From Marinobacter sp. LA51 (lineage in GTDB: Bacteria; Pseudomonadota; Gammaproteobacteria; Pseudomonadales; Oleiphilaceae): a DNA stretch of 64,000 nucleotides. Position numbers and translations under genes: made by a program. Positions 43,291 to 51,981 of the stretch are shown here, piece after piece. How positions within the stretch are numbered: the stretch's first letter is position 1; each line of letters starts with the position of its first letter. Under the pieces are notes generated by a model. That model was not told the DNA's origin. It searched no databases and saw nothing but the letters and a program-made list of their open reading frames with translations. The DNA lies in contig NZ_AP028070.1 in the NCBI RefSeq assembly GCF_030297175.1, forward strand, positions 1,550,001-1,614,000, read 5' to 3'.

Positions 43291-45776
43291 TGGCCGCTGC
43301 ACGCAAATTGATGTCGGTGCGCCGTGATTGGCGCGAACGCGACGTACGGGTTGTACTGGTAGCACTCATCATTGCCGTGGCCACGGTCGCCACCATCGCG
43401 CTATTCGCGGCGCAGTTGCAGCGCACTCTGGTGTCGTCGGCGAGTTCGTTTCTGGCGGCAGACCGTCAGCTGGAGGCGGAAAACGGCCGGGAAATACCGC
43501 CTGACTGGCTCACCGAGGCGCAGTCTCGCGGGCTTGAGACCGGTCGCATGGTGGAGTTCTCCACCATGGTCTTTGGCACCGGGGGATTCCAGCTGGTTTC
43601 GGTAAAAGCCGTCAGCGATGAATACCCCCTGCGAGGCCAGATCGAGACACAGGGTGCGCCGGACCAGCCAAGAGATCTGGTGCGTTCGGGCCCCCCACCG
43701 GGCGAGGTGTGGATCAATCCCAGACTGCTGCGCCTGCTGGAGCTGGAAATCGGCGATTCGCTGGAAGTGGGCAACCGGAATCTCAAGGTATCGTCATTGC
43801 TGGTGCGGGAGCCTGATGGCGGGTTTCGGCTGTCGGCGTTGGCTCCAAGGGTAATGATGCACGTCGACGACGTGACTTCAACCGGTGTGATTCAGGAAGG
43901 CAGCCGGGTTGAGTATGTGTATCTGTTTGCCGGTGAAGACACGGTCATTGAGGACTATTACCAATGGCTGGAGCCGCGTCTGGAGCCAAGCCACGAGTGG
44001 GAAGGTGTACGCGATGGCGAGACCTTCTCACGTTCCTTGGAGCGCGCTGAGCGCTTCCTGTTACTGGGCGGCAGTCTGGCGGTGTTGCTGGCTGCCGTGG
44101 CTGTGGCCGTGGCGAGCCGACAATACGCGCTGGCGCAGCGGGACACTGTGGCGCTATTGAAAACCCTGGGTGTGCGCAGCCGCGGCATTGGCCGACTCTA
44201 CCTGCGCCGGTTGGTGCTGTGGGGGGCAACCGGCGTGGTGGGGGGCTTGCTGGTGGCCCTGCCATTGTTCTGGCTACTCACCCGCTTGCTGAGTGAAGTG
44301 TTGGAGCGACCGGTTGAATTTCACCTGGCACCGCAGGCTCTGATCCCGGCGTTGTTGACTGCACTGGTGTCCCTGTTTGCATTTGCCTATCCGCCCATTC
44401 GCAGGCTGCGGGATGTGCCGGCCATGCGGGTGCTTCGAAGCCAGCCCGGCGAAGCGGGGCGGGGTGCCTTGGCAGATGCGGCCATTGCAATTCTTGCGGT
44501 CTTTGGGCTGGTTTGGGTCTATGCGGGCGAGATCAGTCTGGTGGTGTCGCTGTTGGCCGGGCTCGCATTGCTGCTGGGCGCGCTCGGACTGCTGGGTTGG
44601 TTGTTGGTCGCCCTGTTGCGCAAAGTGCGTGGCGGCGGCAACGCCTGGCGCCTCGCCCTTGTCGGTTTGTACCGTCACCGACGAGCCAGCCTGTCGCAGA
44701 TGGCCGTTTTTGCCATGACGCTGATGTTAGCGGCAACCCTGGTGTTGGTGCGCACATCCTTACTGAATGACTGGCAGGCGCAACTGCCGGAAAACGCCCC
44801 CAACCATTTCCTGATCAATATCGCTCCGGATGCCGTTGAAGAGGTTGGTGAATTCTGGCAGGAGCGTGGACAACCGCTGAATCAGTTATACCCCATGGTT
44901 AGGGGGCGATTGACCGAGCTGAATGGCGAGCCGGTTAAGGAGGCGGTCAGTAAGGATGAGCGTGTTGGTGCCCTGAACCGAGAACTGAATCTGACCTGGA
45001 TGGCACAGTTGCCCGAGGATAATGAGATCGTGCAGGGCCAGTGGTTCGGCCAGGATGCCGTCGAGGGCGTATCCGTTGAAGCTGAGTTGGCGGAGCGTTT
45101 GGGTCTGGCGTTGGGCGATCGGCTAACCTTCACCATCGGCTCTGAAAAGGTGACGGAAGCGGTTACCAGCATCCGCACGGTGCAGTGGGACAGCATGAAA
45201 CCCAATTTCTACATGGCGTTTCCTCCCGATGGTGGCCTGACCGATATGCCGGCCACCTGGATCACCAGCTTTTATCTGCCGTCGGATGAGAAAACGGCGT
45301 TGAACGCGTTTTCTCGAAACTTCCCGACCATCTCGGTGTTGGAAATTGATCACATCATTGATCGCATTCAGCAGATCGTCCGCCAGGTCACCCAGGCCAT
45401 TGAAGCCATACTGGCCCTGATTCTGGCTGCGGCACTGGTGGTGATGGCGGCAGTGGTGAGTGCCACCCTGCATGATCGCCAGAGAGAGGGGGCCTTGCTC
45501 CGGACCCTGGGTGGTCGGCAATCGTTGCTGGTGCGCAGCACTATGCTGGAATTTGCCCTGCTGGGTGGCTTCGCCGGGGTGTTGGGTGTCGCTGCAGCGG
45601 AAGTTGCGGTCTGGGCATTGCAGTTCCGGATGTTTGAGGGCTCATTCAGCTGGCACTGGCAGGTGGTCTTGCCGGTGCCGCTGATCAGTGCCCTGGTGCT
45701 GGCGTTCTTTGGCCGTTGGCAATTGCGTCCGGTGCTGAATGTGTCGCCAATGTTGTTGCTCCGACGGCTGGAGTAA
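43290..45776 (+). CDS. ybbP: ABC transporter permease, YbbP type (FtsX-like)
   Basis: An 828-residue membrane protein with about ten hydrophobic segments: one near residue 20-38, a group at 260-370, a group at 395-455 and the final set at 700-810. Two FtsX domains (around 260-385 and 705-820, the latter with LHDRQREGALLRTLGGRQSLL) flank large periplasmic parts, as in YbbP and other MacB-like permeases. Together with YbbA it should form a mechanotransmission-type ABC complex working on periplasmic or membrane lipids or lipoproteins; the partner TesA is inferred from synteny only. Confidence 0.9.
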   Translation: MAAARKLMSVRRDWRERDVRVVLVALIIAVATVATIALFAAQLQRTLVSSASSFLAADRQLEAENGREIPPDWLTEAQSRGLETGRMVEFSTMVFGTGGFQLVSVKAVSDEYPLRGQIETQGAPDQPRDLVRSGPPPGEVWINPRLLRLLELEIGDSLEVGNRNLKVSSLLVREPDGGFRLSALAPRVMMHVDDVTSTGVIQEGSRVEYVYLFAGEDTVIEDYYQWLEPRLEPSHEWEGVRDGETFSRSLERAERFLLLGGSLAVLLAAVAVAVASRQYALAQRDTVALLKTLGVRSRGIGRLYLRRLVLWGATGVVGGLLVALPLFWLLTRLLSEVLERPVEFHLAPQALIPALLTALVSLFAFAYPPIRRLRDVPAMRVLRSQPGEAGRGALADAAIAILAVFGLVWVYAGEISLVVSLLAGLALLLGALGLLGWLLVALLRKVRGGGNAWRLALVGLYRHRRASLSQMAVFAMTLMLAATLVLVRTSLLNDWQAQLPENAPNHFLINIAPDAVEEVGEFWQERGQPLNQLYPMVRGRLTELNGEPVKEAVSKDERVGALNRELNLTWMAQLPEDNEIVQGQWFGQDAVEGVSVEAELAERLGLALGDRLTFTIGSEKVTEAVTSIRTVQWDSMKPNFYMAFPPDGGLTDMPATWITSFYLPSDEKTALNAFSRNFPTISVLEIDHIIDRIQQIVRQVTQAIEAILALILAAALVVMAAVVSATLHDRQREGALLRTLGGRQSLLVRSTMLEFALLGGFAGVLGVAAAEVAVWALQFRMFEGSFSWHWQVVLPVPLISALVLAFFGRWQLRPVLNVSPMLLLRRLE

Positions 45777-45784
45777 TGGGCAGG

Positions 45785-46561
45785 CTAGCGATATTTCGCG
45801 AGAATGGCTTCCAGTTCGCCATTCTCGCGAATGGTCTTTAACTCTGCATTGAAGGCATCAACAAACTCTTTCGAGTCTTTCCGCAGCATGATCCGGAAAT
45901 CGACCTGGTTGATACCCAGGCCAGTGCTCCGGAAATGGTCTTGAAGACCTTGTTTTTTAAGTATCCACTGGCCGACTAGCCGGTCGGCAACAGCCGCGTC
46001 AAACCGGTCTCCATGGAGGACAAAAGTAAACATGTCTTGATCCCTGGAAACATCGAAACGCTGGATCTTTCCGGTATCAAAATGAACCTGAAGCTCCGGG
46101 TAGTGATAGCCCAGGTGGGTCACCACGGTTTTCGAGTAAAGATCTTGCGGGGATCGGTATTCCAGCTTCGATGCCTTGGGCACGAAGAATACCTCTTCAA
46201 TGGGCACCACCGAATCGGTGAACAGGAAAAGGTTGGGGTTTTCGGTCCACTCACGGGCTCTTGAAGTTCCGTCTATCACCCCGTCCAGCAACATCTCGTC
46301 GACGCGCTTTCTGGGAACTTTTTTGGGCACGACGTTATAGTCCAGTCGCTGACCAATCAGTGAGACGACATCCCAAATAATTCCGGAAGGCTGTTCTTGC
46401 TCAACAATCAGGTAGGGTGGATAGCCGTTAGGAGAAACGTTGAAGCGGAAGGTTTTCTGGTGTGAGGCCGCGCCGGTGTTAAAGCTGAGGGCCAAGGTCC
46501 ACACAAAGGTAATAATCAGTTGTGGGAAATGGGTCAGTCGGTTAGACCGATTTCTCATCAT
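45785..46561 (-). CDS. Periplasmic solute-binding protein, family 3 type
   Basis: A 258-residue protein with a signal peptide (residues 1-32) and the SBP family 3 fold: FRFNVSPNGYPPYLIVEQEQPSGIIWDVVSLIGQRL near the start, then RKRVDEMLLDGVIDGTS and the closing FVDAFNAELKTIRENGELEAILAKYR. No transporter gene is adjacent, so it may be an orphan receptor or sensor. AAGGG precedes two consecutive ATGs. Confidence 0.8.
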   Translation of the reverse strand: MMRNRSNRLTHFPQLIITFVWTLALSFNTGAASHQKTFRFNVSPNGYPPYLIVEQEQPSGIIWDVVSLIGQRLDYNVVPKKVPRKRVDEMLLDGVIDGTSRAREWTENPNLFLFTDSVVPIEEVFFVPKASKLEYRSPQDLYSKTVVTHLGYHYPELQVHFDTGKIQRFDVSRDQDMFTFVLHGDRFDAAVADRLVGQWILKKQGLQDHFRSTGLGINQVDFRIMLRKDSKEFVDAFNAELKTIRENGELEAILAKYR

Positions 46562-46690
46562 GATGCTGGACCCTTGTTGGTGAAAAGTGTCCGGCCGTCC
46601 TGCCAGTGTAGGAATCAGTGTCACGTTTTTGCTTGGAAACTTCAATGATAGGGAATCAGGGGGCCACAAATGACCCCCGGTGGAAGGTGA

Positions 46691-47878
46691 TTAGGCCCAG
46701 GCCCGTTGCAATACCGCTCGGGCGTCCTCAAGGGAAACTTCTTTTGGATTGAACATGATGGCACCGTCGTCCAGGGCCATCTCGGCAATCTGGTCAAGCT
46801 GGTCTTCGGTCACCTTGCCGGTTTCCTTAAGGGTGCGGGGCAACTGGCAGCGTTTGTGCAGTTGGTCGCGCAGCTTGCGCAATGCCGAGATGCTCGCCTC
46901 GGCCCGGCGGGCTGCTGGCGTTGCCGAGAACACTTCTGGGCCTTCAAGCGGCAACAGTAGCTCGCCCAGCGGTGCCCGGATGGTCTCGAGGTTGTACTCA
47001 AGCACGTACGGCAGGTAAAGACTCATGCACAGGCCGTGGGGCAGGTGGCAGATAGCGCCGGTCGCGTGGCCCAAGGCGTGCACCAGACCAACCATGGAGT
47101 TAGAGAAGGCAATACCTGCCATGGTGGACGCCTGGGCCAGTTCGAGTCGGCCATCCACGTCTTTCGGGTTGTCCATAACGGTCAGCAACGACTGACTGAC
47201 TTTCTTCACCGCTGCGGTGGCATAGGCATCGCTGAGCGGGTTCTTGGCCATGCAGGTAAACGCCTCAACCGAGTGGGTCATGGCGTCCATGGCGGTTGCG
47301 GCGGTGATGTGCGGTGGCAACGTCAGCGTCATGCGCGGATCAATGATCGCCGCATTGGGCAGCAGGAACGACGAAGTAAACGGCAGTTTCACGCCCTTGG
47401 CTTCGTCGGTGATAACGGCAACGGAAGTCACCTCAGACCCCGTGCCCGCAGTGGTCGGCACCACAAAGAAAGGCTTCAGCGGGTGTTTGATAACACCGGC
47501 ACCGCTGTACTTGGCGATGTCATCGCCACCCTCAGATACCAGGATGTTTACGGCCTTGCCGGTATCGATGGCGGAGCCACCGCCAACGGCAATGATGGAG
47601 TCGCATTTTTCCCGACGATAGATACCCGCGATGTCCCGAACGACGGTTGTAGAGGAATCCGGCGGAACGTCGTCGTAAATGGTAACGATTTCCAGACCGC
47701 TCTCTTCGCAAGCTGCGATGACCGGATCCAGCAGGCCCGCTGCCCGAACGCCCTTGTCGGTCACGATCATTGGTCGCTTTGCGGCCAGACCCGTGAGCTC
47801 GTAGGGGATGTGCTCAAGGGCCGATTTGCCGGCAATGACTTTGACCGGGCAAAAGAACTCATAATATTTTTGGGTCAT
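46691..47878 (-). CDS. Iron-containing alcohol dehydrogenase
   Basis: A 395-residue group III alcohol dehydrogenase. NAD-site GGGSAIDTGKAV, TTAGTGSEVTSVAVITD, and the metal-binding segment LVHALGHATGAICHLPHGLCMSLYLP with its His residues are present. It oxidises primary alcohols or butanol-like substrates. Its ATG overlaps the stop of the upstream SCP2-like gene (TAATG), so the two are translationally coupled. Confidence 0.9.
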   Translation of the reverse strand: MTQKYYEFFCPVKVIAGKSALEHIPYELTGLAAKRPMIVTDKGVRAAGLLDPVIAACEESGLEIVTIYDDVPPDSSTTVVRDIAGIYRREKCDSIIAVGGGSAIDTGKAVNILVSEGGDDIAKYSGAGVIKHPLKPFFVVPTTAGTGSEVTSVAVITDEAKGVKLPFTSSFLLPNAAIIDPRMTLTLPPHITAATAMDAMTHSVEAFTCMAKNPLSDAYATAAVKKVSQSLLTVMDNPKDVDGRLELAQASTMAGIAFSNSMVGLVHALGHATGAICHLPHGLCMSLYLPYVLEYNLETIRAPLGELLLPLEGPEVFSATPAARRAEASISALRKLRDQLHKRCQLPRTLKETGKVTEDQLDQIAEMALDDGAIMFNPKEVSLEDARAVLQRAWA

Positions 47879-48432
47879 TACGCTCTCACCGTCTGAACAA
47901 AATTAGTGGCAACTTTCAGGTAGATCCGCACTGCACTGATGAGCTTTTGCGGCAGGTGCAGATTACTGGGGTATTCCTTGACCGCGCGCTCGGCAATCAG
48001 CTTGGGCAGAATGAATGATTCCAGCCGGTTCAGGACCCGGGTCATGCGCACGGCGTAACTGATGTCGCCATCTACCAGCATGCGATCATTGGCAAAGGCC
48101 ACCGCGGTTTTTTCCTGAAACGACAGAACCAGGAAGGCGTGCGCGACGTGCTTGAATCGGATCGACAGATCGACCGGGCGGGGCGCGGAGTCGCCGTGGT
48201 AATGCAAGCGCCCAAGACCGGTATGCTCAACGATCAGACGTGGTCCGTCCGGCATTACCATCATTTCGAAAAGAAAACCGGCCGGCAGGGCCTGGGTCTC
48301 TTTTTTGACCGCGTCATCAACTTCACTAACGGCCTGTAGGGCCCGTCCCATCACCTGGAACATCAAATCCACATACAGGCGCCGAGCCTGGGATACCATG
48401 GGTTGGATACGTTTCGCCAGCATTGCTGCCAT
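47878..48432 (-). CDS. Conserved hypothetical (weak SCP2-like), coupled to alcohol dehydrogenase
   Basis: A 184-residue soluble protein I do not recognise with confidence. The segment RLIVEHTGLGRLHYHGDSAPRPVDLSIRFKHVAHAFLVLSFQEKTAVAFANDRMLVDGDIS resembles the hydrophobic pocket region of SCP2 sterol-carrier-like proteins. It precedes the alcohol dehydrogenase with stop/start overlap, so a role in handling a lipophilic alcohol or aldehyde is inferred. Preceded by a promoter with a dyad in its spacer. Confidence 0.6.
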   Translation of the reverse strand: MAAMLAKRIQPMVSQARRLYVDLMFQVMGRALQAVSEVDDAVKKETQALPAGFLFEMMVMPDGPRLIVEHTGLGRLHYHGDSAPRPVDLSIRFKHVAHAFLVLSFQEKTAVAFANDRMLVDGDISYAVRMTRVLNRLESFILPKLIAERAVKEYPSNLHLPQKLISAVRIYLKVATNFVQTVRA

Positions 48433-48455
48433 CCACTTGTTGTTTGTGATATCTG

Positions 48456-48484
48456 ATTTTTAGAGTTATTGCTCTAAAAGTCAA
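48456..48484 (-). promoter_or_regulatory. Promoter with internal dyad upstream of the alcohol dehydrogenase operon
   Basis: Minus strand: TTGACT (48479-48484), 17-nt spacer, AAAAAT (48456-48461; four of six to TATAAT). The perfect inverted repeat TTTTAGAG-N6-CTCTAAAA (48458-48479) fills the spacer and overlaps the -10, as for a regulator that acts on the RNA polymerase contact region. Confidence 0.55.
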
Positions 48485-48537
48485 TGTAAGGATGACGGGT
48501 ATTACTCGTCAGCGCGGCCAACGCGCGTCGAAGCCAT

Positions 48538-48577
48538 AAAAAAGAGCCGACGGAGGGCGCTCCGTCGGCTCTTTTTC
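48538..48577. terminator. Strong bidirectional terminator
   Basis: AAAGAGCCGACGGAG (48541-48555) pairs with CTCCGTCGGCTCTTT (48560-48574) around GGCG, with A-run and T-run on the two sides. It ends the M48 peptidase gene on the minus strand. Confidence 0.93.
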
Positions 48578-48592
48578 GATCCACTGAGGCAC

Positions 48593-49870
48593 TCAGTTTC
48601 TGAGTGCCTCCAGTTTTTGCTGGGCTTCCTTGGCGACGTTACCGCCTGCCTCGGCTGCCTTGGTGTAGTAGGCAATGGCGTCGTCCCGCCGGTTCTGCTG
48701 TGCGGCGATATCACCCAGACGCAAGTAGGCAATGGAGGTGGGCACCACCTGGTTGGCGCGCTCAAGGTTAGTGCGGGCCTTATCAAGGTTGTTCAGTTCC
48801 AACGCATTCAGACCGTTATAAATCCTGTACACGAACATTTCCGGGTACAGCGACACAGCCTTGTCAAAATCGTCTGAGGCTTGTTGCAGCTTCTCCTGCT
48901 CCTTGTATATGCGGCCACGCAGGGTATAGAACATGGCCTCGTCCGGGGCCAGGCGAATGGCCTCGTTAATCTTCTTCAGGGCGGCGTCCAAGTTGTCTTC
49001 TGAGGCCAACTTTCGGGCCTCGTCGTGGGCGTCATAGGCAGGCTGGAGCTTGCGGAGGGTTGCCAGCTTGCGCTCGTAGACATCCTCGCCCCGATAGCCG
49101 CCAGCTCCAATCTCGTCGACCAGCTCTCGATTTCGCTGCACCCGCTTAGCTGACGGTGGGTGAGTGGCAAACATTCCCTGAATAAAGCCGCTGTCACGGC
49201 CTTCTGACAGCTCCAGGAACAGCTGCTGAAGTTCAACCGCTGCGGTCGGGTCGTAGCCCGCTTTTTTCATGTACAGGATGCCGTAGTAGTCGGACTCAAG
49301 CTCATCCGACTGGCTGTACTGCGCCAGTGCAAGTTGGGCGCCTATTGCAGCACCGCCCATGAGCACACCCGCCCACTCATTGTCCGACAGGGCAAAGCCC
49401 AAGCCGGCAACACCGGCGCTGATCAACATGCCTTGCTGCATGCGCTGAACGCTGTGGCGGGCGGCTGCATGGACAATTTCATGACCGAGCACAGAGGCCA
49501 GCTGTGCTTCGTCGTCAAACTTGGTGAGTAGGCCACGGTTGATGGCGATCTTGCCACCGGGCAGCGCCCAGGCATTGGGTGTGCTGCTGTTAAGCACCAC
49601 GAACTCGTAAGGCAAATCCGGGCGGTCGCTGACCTCGGCCAGCTTCTGGCCAACCTCGCGAACATAAAGCGTGAGCTCCGGATCCATGTAGAACTGGCCA
49701 CCCTGGGTCTGCTGCGTGGGGGTATACTGCTCCGCGCCCATAGACAGTTCCTGGTTTTCCGGAATCAGCGACAACTGACTTTCACCAGTAACTGGATTGA
49801 CCGAGCAGCCGGCCAGCGTTAGAGCCACGACCACCGGGGCGATGCAGCGTTGCAAGAGGTACTGATTCAC
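48593..49870 (-). CDS. M48-family metalloprotease lipoprotein with TPR tail (BepA/YfgC-like)
   Basis: A 425-residue lipoprotein: lipobox LAGC with Cys22, peptidase M48 domain (about 40-265) with zinc-binding HEIVH at 130-134 and the third ligand in the SDELESDYYG segment, then tetratricopeptide repeats (about 280-425). This layout resembles BepA, which assists or degrades outer-membrane beta-barrel and LPS-assembly proteins. Here the lipobox is an addition to the E. coli form. Own terminator at 48538-48577. Confidence 0.85.
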   Translation of the reverse strand: MNQYLLQRCIAPVVVALTLAGCSVNPVTGESQLSLIPENQELSMGAEQYTPTQQTQGGQFYMDPELTLYVREVGQKLAEVSDRPDLPYEFVVLNSSTPNAWALPGGKIAINRGLLTKFDDEAQLASVLGHEIVHAAARHSVQRMQQGMLISAGVAGLGFALSDNEWAGVLMGGAAIGAQLALAQYSQSDELESDYYGILYMKKAGYDPTAAVELQQLFLELSEGRDSGFIQGMFATHPPSAKRVQRNRELVDEIGAGGYRGEDVYERKLATLRKLQPAYDAHDEARKLASEDNLDAALKKINEAIRLAPDEAMFYTLRGRIYKEQEKLQQASDDFDKAVSLYPEMFVYRIYNGLNALELNNLDKARTNLERANQVVPTSIAYLRLGDIAAQQNRRDDAIAYYTKAAEAGGNVAKEAQQKLEALRN

Positions 49871-50073
49871 ACGAAACTCCCTTTTTAAATGGCTCTCAGG
49901 CGAACAGACCGCGGTATTTGGCGGCCATTCTGTCCTACACTTCTGCTTACATGATTACACGGCTTCGGCCGCCTGAAAATCCCCCATCGTTGTGGTGACC
50001 CAGATGGCCTTAGCGTATTATAAGTGCCTGTTCCAGCGACATTTGATTCCGTATTCATCACCAAAGGCCGCCG

Positions 50074-50805
50074 ATGAGTAATATTCTGGAAGTAATAGCT
50101 TTGCTCTGGTTTCTGACCTGTTGGCTCGGCTATACCGTGTACTCGCGTCGACGGGCAGGGGACAGACCTTGTTTGTCCAATACGCTGGACATGTACCGGG
50201 AAGACTGGATGCGAGTCATGCTCAGGCGCGAAAACCGCATTGCCGACGCCTCGGTGGTTGGCAACCTGGAACGCAATGGGGCTTTTTTTGCATCCAGTTG
50301 CCTCCTGATCCTGGCCGGTATCATTACCGCGCTCGGTTACACCCAGGAAGTGATGGAGGTATTCAGCACCCTGCCGTTTGGCACCTTGCCCAGCCGTGAA
50401 ATCTGGGAGCTGCGGATGGTGCTGTTGCTGGTGGTGTTTATCTACGCATTCTTCAAGTTCACCTGGTCCATGCGGATGTATAACTTCGTGTCGGTCATGG
50501 TGGGCAGTGCGCCGCCACCGGACGATACCAAGACCAGCCCCGCCGCGCGCGAGGCCTTCGCCCGCAGTGCAGGCAAAGTCTGCAACCTGGCGGGTGACGC
50601 CTTTAACCTGGGCTTGAGGTCGTACTATTACGCTATGGCGGTGGTCGGATGGTTTATTCACCCGTTGGTTTTTATTGCCGGGTCCACACTCGTGGTGGTG
50701 GTTCTATATCGTCGGGAGTTCTGCTCGAACGCTTTGGGCGCCTTGCGCTCGGGGAAGGTGTTTGAAGAGGAAGTGCCAGCCAAAGCCGAGAAAACACCCA
50801 ATTAA
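50074..50805 (+). CDS. DUF599 membrane protein
   Basis: A 243-residue inner-membrane protein with hydrophobic segments near residues 4-24, 70-88, 110-130 and 187-217. YREDWMRVMLRRENRIADASVVGNLERNGAFFASSCLLILAG is the DUF599 signature. Function unknown. No SD of note; the ATG at 50074 begins the first membrane segment. Stops 26 nt before the first thioesterase gene. Confidence 0.8.
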   Translation: MSNILEVIALLWFLTCWLGYTVYSRRRAGDRPCLSNTLDMYREDWMRVMLRRENRIADASVVGNLERNGAFFASSCLLILAGIITALGYTQEVMEVFSTLPFGTLPSREIWELRMVLLLVVFIYAFFKFTWSMRMYNFVSVMVGSAPPPDDTKTSPAAREAFARSAGKVCNLAGDAFNLGLRSYYYAMAVVGWFIHPLVFIAGSTLVVVVLYRREFCSNALGALRSGKVFEEEVPAKAEKTPN

Positions 50806-50831
50806 ATTCTCGATCCACAGGTTTTCTTTGA

Positions 50832-51332
50832 ATGAATGACAACATCCGACTAGACCGGGTCACCCGGTTTATCGACACCCTCAAACAGGCCAAGGAACTT
50901 GGCCTGTCGGTGATTGAGGCCAAGGAAGGCAGCCTGACGCTGTGCCTGCCGTACAGCGATCGTATTATCGGTAACCCGGATACCGGCGTTATCCACGGCG
51001 GTGCCATTACTACCCTGATGGACACAACTTCCGGCTCGGTGATTCTGTGTGCACTGGACGAGTTTGAACTGTGCCCAACACTGGATTTGCGGGTCGATTA
51101 CATGCGTCCGGCGGCACCCCACAAGCCAGTCTACGCCCGTGCCGAAACCTACAAGGTTACCCGCAACATCATCTTTACCCGGTGTGAGGCCTACCAGAAG
51201 TGTGACGAGCAGGAAGGTGTTGAGCTGGACGGTATTGAAACCATCGCCAACTGCGTGGGCACCTTCATGCGTATTGGCCAGGAAGCGACGCCGAAGCATT
51301 ACCGTGACCTGATTACCGGAGGTGTCCAATGA
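50832..51332 (+). CDS. PaaI-family hotdog thioesterase 1
   Basis: A 166-residue hotdog protein: GNPDTGVIHGGAITTLMDTTSG with the family's H-G-G motif at the start of the central helix, then LDLRVDYMRPA. PaaI-type enzymes hydrolyse acyl- or aryl-CoA thioesters. It overlaps the next gene by four bases (ATGA at 51329), a second thioesterase of the same family; the pair may be a heteromer or act on different acyl-CoAs. Confidence 0.85.
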   Translation: MNDNIRLDRVTRFIDTLKQAKELGLSVIEAKEGSLTLCLPYSDRIIGNPDTGVIHGGAITTLMDTTSGSVILCALDEFELCPTLDLRVDYMRPAAPHKPVYARAETYKVTRNIIFTRCEAYQKCDEQEGVELDGIETIANCVGTFMRIGQEATPKHYRDLITGGVQ

Positions 51333-51763
51333 CGGATCCGGAGATCTATCGCCACACCCGGGAAACCGGGGACTTCACCCGTTTATTGGAGAGTATTCCT
51401 TACGCCACTTTTATCGGCCTGGAGTGCGATCAGTTTGGTGACGACCTGATTTTCCGCCTGCCCAAGAAAGAGGAAAATTTGGGCAACCCCATCCTGCCCG
51501 CCATTCACGGCGGTGTCATTGGTGGCTTCATGGAGCTCTCCGCTGCGATCTACCTGATGATGTCCCAGGACAGCATGCGGATGCCGCGCATCGTCGACTT
51601 CTCTTTGGATTACCTGCGGGCAGGCCTTGACCGCGAAACTTACGCCGAATGCCGGCTCACCCGGCAGGGTAACCGGGTTGCCAATGTGATGGTCACGGCC
51701 TGGCAGAAATCCAGGGCCCAGCCCATCGCCACGGCACGGGCGCACTTTCTCCTCGAAGACTGA
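51329..51763 (+). CDS. PaaI-family hotdog thioesterase 2
   Basis: A 144-residue hotdog protein with NPILPAIHGGVIGGFMELSAAIYL and IVDFSLDYLRAG. Same fold and motif order as the upstream gene but clearly different sequence. Translationally coupled to it. A substrate cannot be inferred from the neighbours. Confidence 0.85.
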   Translation: MTDPEIYRHTRETGDFTRLLESIPYATFIGLECDQFGDDLIFRLPKKEENLGNPILPAIHGGVIGGFMELSAAIYLMMSQDSMRMPRIVDFSLDYLRAGLDRETYAECRLTRQGNRVANVMVTAWQKSRAQPIATARAHFLLED

Positions 51764-51782
51764 TTTCCCTCCAAAACCGGGG

Positions 51783-51810
51783 CTTGAAATGCCCCGGCAT
51801 GCCCCCATTT
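51783..51810 (+). promoter_or_regulatory. Sigma-32 (RpoH) heat-shock promoter of htpG
   Basis: CTTGAAA (51783-51789), a 13-nt spacer, and CCCCATTT (51803-51810) match the sigma-32 consensus of E. coli heat-shock genes in both boxes. Transcription should start near 51817, giving htpG a leader of about 165 nt that contains the repeat element at 51840-51942. Confidence 0.85.
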
Positions 51811-51839
51811 CTGCTGCAAGACAAAGAATCCGAGCTGAC

Positions 51840-51942
51840 GCAGGCGCGGAGGCTTTGCCGAAACACGCTGTGAATACATCCATGTACGCTCGGCTCCGCC
51901 ATCCATGGCTCCGCACGGTTTCGGCAAAACCTCCGCACCCGC
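51840..51942 (+). repeat. Structured repeat element, copy 3, in the htpG leader
   Basis: Outer arms 51840-51864 and 51918-51942 are complementary at 22 of 25 positions (GCGGAGG(C/T)TTTGCCGAAAC core). The mismatches are G-T or A-C type. The 53-nt loop holds two hairpins, TACATCCATGTA and GCCATCCATGGC, in the same places as in copy 1, with one compensatory pair change (C-G there, T-A here). The stem sequence shares nothing with copies 1 and 2. Confidence 0.88.
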
Positions 51943-51981
51943 TTCTTTGAACTGTGAGTTAATTCAGGAGATATAGACGCC

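Noticed and set aside
49885..50661. 258-codon minus-strand open frame over the DUF599 gene
   Set aside because: His/Gln-rich composition with no domain; the plus-strand DUF599 protein has clear membrane segments and family motif.
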